Origin: Couchioplanes caeruleus
Lineage (GTDB): Bacteria > Actinomycetota > Actinomycetes > Mycobacteriales > Micromonosporaceae
DNA length: 64,000 bases
Assembly: GCF_003751945.1 (NCBI RefSeq)
Contig: NZ_RJKL01000001.1
Coordinates: 1,116,001 to 1,180,000, forward strand
Reading direction: 5' to 3'
Below the pieces are notes generated by a model. The model had not been told where the DNA came from, did no database searches, and worked only from the letters and a program-made list of their open reading frames with translations. Of the stretch, positions 46,507 to 64,000 are shown piece by piece (position 1 is the first letter of the stretch; every line of letters begins with the position of its first letter). A program made the translations under genes and the position numbers.

Positions 46507-47361
46507 TCAGACGCGGGTGGCGACCACGTAGTGCGGGTAGCCGAACTGGTCGGTGTGCAGCGCGATGTCCGTGAAGCGGTCGTCCGCGGCGAACAGCGCC
46601 GGCATCGTCTCGCCGTGCAGGTGGCCGTGTTCCAGAACGAGCCGGCCGCCGGGCCGCAGCAGTCGGGCCGCGGTGTCGATGACGCCGCGGATCACCTCCA
46701 GGCCGTCGCCGCCGGCGAAGACGGCGATCCGCGGCTGGTGCACCGCGAACTCGGGCGGAAGCTGCGCCTGCTCGGGCACGAACGGCGGGTTCGACACCAC
46801 CACGTCCACCGTGCCGTCCAGATCGGCCAGCACGCCGGGACGCGTGACATCGCCCCGGTGCAGGTGGATGCCGGTGTCGCCCCCGGCCACGCGCTCGGCG
46901 GCGTTGAGCTCGGCGAAGCCGTACGCCTCCTCGTCGATCTCCACCGCGTGCACCTCGGCGTCGGGGCGGCGGTGGGCGATCACCAGGGCGTGCGCCCCGG
47001 CGCCCGCGCACAGGTCGACGACCACGGGCGCGGTGACGCCGGTGAGGTGGGACAGGACGGGCTCAACAACGTCGCTGAAGTCACGCCGGGGCACGAAGAC
47101 GCCTGCGCCGACCCGTAGCTCCAGCCCGGCGAACGGGGCCACACCGGTCAGATAGGCCATCGGCACTCCGGAGACGCGGCTGCGGGTGAGGCGCTGGAAC
47201 TCGTCGGTGGTCTGCTCGTCCGGCTCGCCGTCGCGATCGATGTCCGCGACGTCGATGCCGGCCGCAAGCGCGTACAGCTCCTCGGCGTCGCGGTGCGGGG
47301 TGGGGCTCATGCCCTCCGCTATCGGACCGACCGCCGCGTCGATGAGTGTGCCGATGGTCAT
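46507..47361 (-). CDS. aceS: HemK/PrmC-like methyltransferase, probable arylamine N-methyltransferase (AceS type)
   Basis: 284 residues; the ATG at 47361 follows GGGAG and lies 20 bp after the stop of the giant PKS, so it is the last gene of that transcript. PrmC-type plan: GVPMAYLTGVAPFAGLELRV followed by GVFVPR, SAM motif I VVDLCAGAGAHALVIA (about 113-128), and motif IV NPPF at 191-194. Known HemK relatives methylate planar amide or amine nitrogens next to NPPY/F. In a cluster making an aminoacetophenone-bearing polyene the likely substrate is the aromatic amine, giving the N-methyl group of partricin A. From memory, AceS from the 67-121C producer methylates aminoacetophenone. Standard FR-008 clusters have no such gene. 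Confidence 0.8.
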   Translation of the reverse strand: MTIGTLIDAAVGPIAEGMSPTPHRDAEELYALAAGIDVADIDRDGEPDEQTTDEFQRLTRSRVSGVPMAYLTGVAPFAGLELRVGAGVFVPRRDFSDVVEPVLSHLTGVTAPVVVDLCAGAGAHALVIAHRRPDAEVHAVEIDEEAYGFAELNAAERVAGGDTGIHLHRGDVTRPGVLADLDGTVDVVVSNPPFVPEQAQLPPEFAVHQPRIAVFAGGDGLEVIRGVIDTAARLLRPGGRLVLEHGHLHGETMPALFAADDRFTDIALHTDQFGYPHYVVATRV

Positions 47362-47381
47362 GGCTTGCTCCCTCGGGAAGG

Positions 47382-64000
<16,619 letters not shown>

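Noticed and set aside
46507..47361. Housekeeping release-factor methyltransferase PrmC
   Set aside because: There is no prfA or other translation gene nearby, it is coupled to the PKS transcript, and the cluster chemistry offers a planar amine substrate. Not fully excluded, so kept as a test in the findings.

Overview
The window is very GC-rich DNA with strong third-position GC and actinomycete-type starts (ATG, GTG and one TTG). SARP/NB-ARC/TPR regulators, an Lsr2-like nucleoid protein, a DUF1707 protein and a stand-alone CBM2 protein all point to a filamentous actinobacterium. The right half is most of one side of a modular type I polyketide cluster for an aromatic heptaene macrolide (candicidin/FR-008, partricin and 67-121 family). 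From memory, aromatic heptaenes with the extra features seen here are known from Micromonosporaceae such as Actinoplanes/Couchioplanes caeruleus. That family is a reasonable guess for the host but is not proven by the sequence.

Layout. 1-11.3 kb: the N-terminal part of a SARP regulator (minus strand, running off the left edge), a small secreted protein, a DNA ligase relic, two tandem GAF/HTH paralogues, an SRPBCC plus zinc alcohol dehydrogenase pair with an ADH relic beside it, an Lsr2-like protein and a tRNA 3'-end-like fragment. 11.5-17.8 kb: acyl-CoA dehydrogenase, a secreted CBM2 protein whose signal peptide contains a 12-bp tandem repeat, a second SARP regulator and a secreted three-repeat protein. 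18-28.3 kb: ordinary metabolic and hypothetical genes (VOC, alpha/beta hydrolase, GH13, DUF1707, GNAT, flavin reductase, amidohydrolase), with IS110 and ImmA/IrrE relics.

28.5-64 kb: the polyene cluster. Two ABC exporter half-transporters (minus) are followed by an EEP-family hydrolase (plus) and a LuxR/LAL-type regulator without its ATPase domain (minus). From 34.8 to 46.5 kb runs one tightly packed plus-strand operon: mycosaminyl glycosyltransferase, aminotransferase, P450, ferredoxin, type II thioesterase, PabAB, and the loading/module-1 PKS. Converging on it from the right are a HemK-type methyltransferase and a giant PKS whose last three complete modules, plus part of a fourth, are all KS-AT(malonyl)-DH-KR-ACP.

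How the genes work together. PabAB with an ADC lyase (not in the window) makes 4-aminobenzoate. The CoA-ligase domain of the first PKS activates it and loads it on the first ACP. Module 1 has no ketoreductase and so leaves the aryl ketone. The giant PKS builds part of the conjugated heptaene. P450 and ferredoxin probably oxidise a branch methyl to carboxyl, the aminotransferase and glycosyltransferase supply and attach mycosamine, the thioesterase edits the PKS, and the ABC pair exports the product. The HemK-type methyltransferase is best explained as an N-methyltransferase for the aromatic amine, as in partricin A. ADC lyase, GDP-mannose 4,6-dehydratase and the other PKS proteins must lie beyond the right end.

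The two most interesting sequence-level signals are (i) ketoreductases in two adjacent modules that lack the B-type LDD motif, which predicts cis double bonds, and (ii) long near-identical DNA blocks shared between modules, which indicate recent gene conversion.
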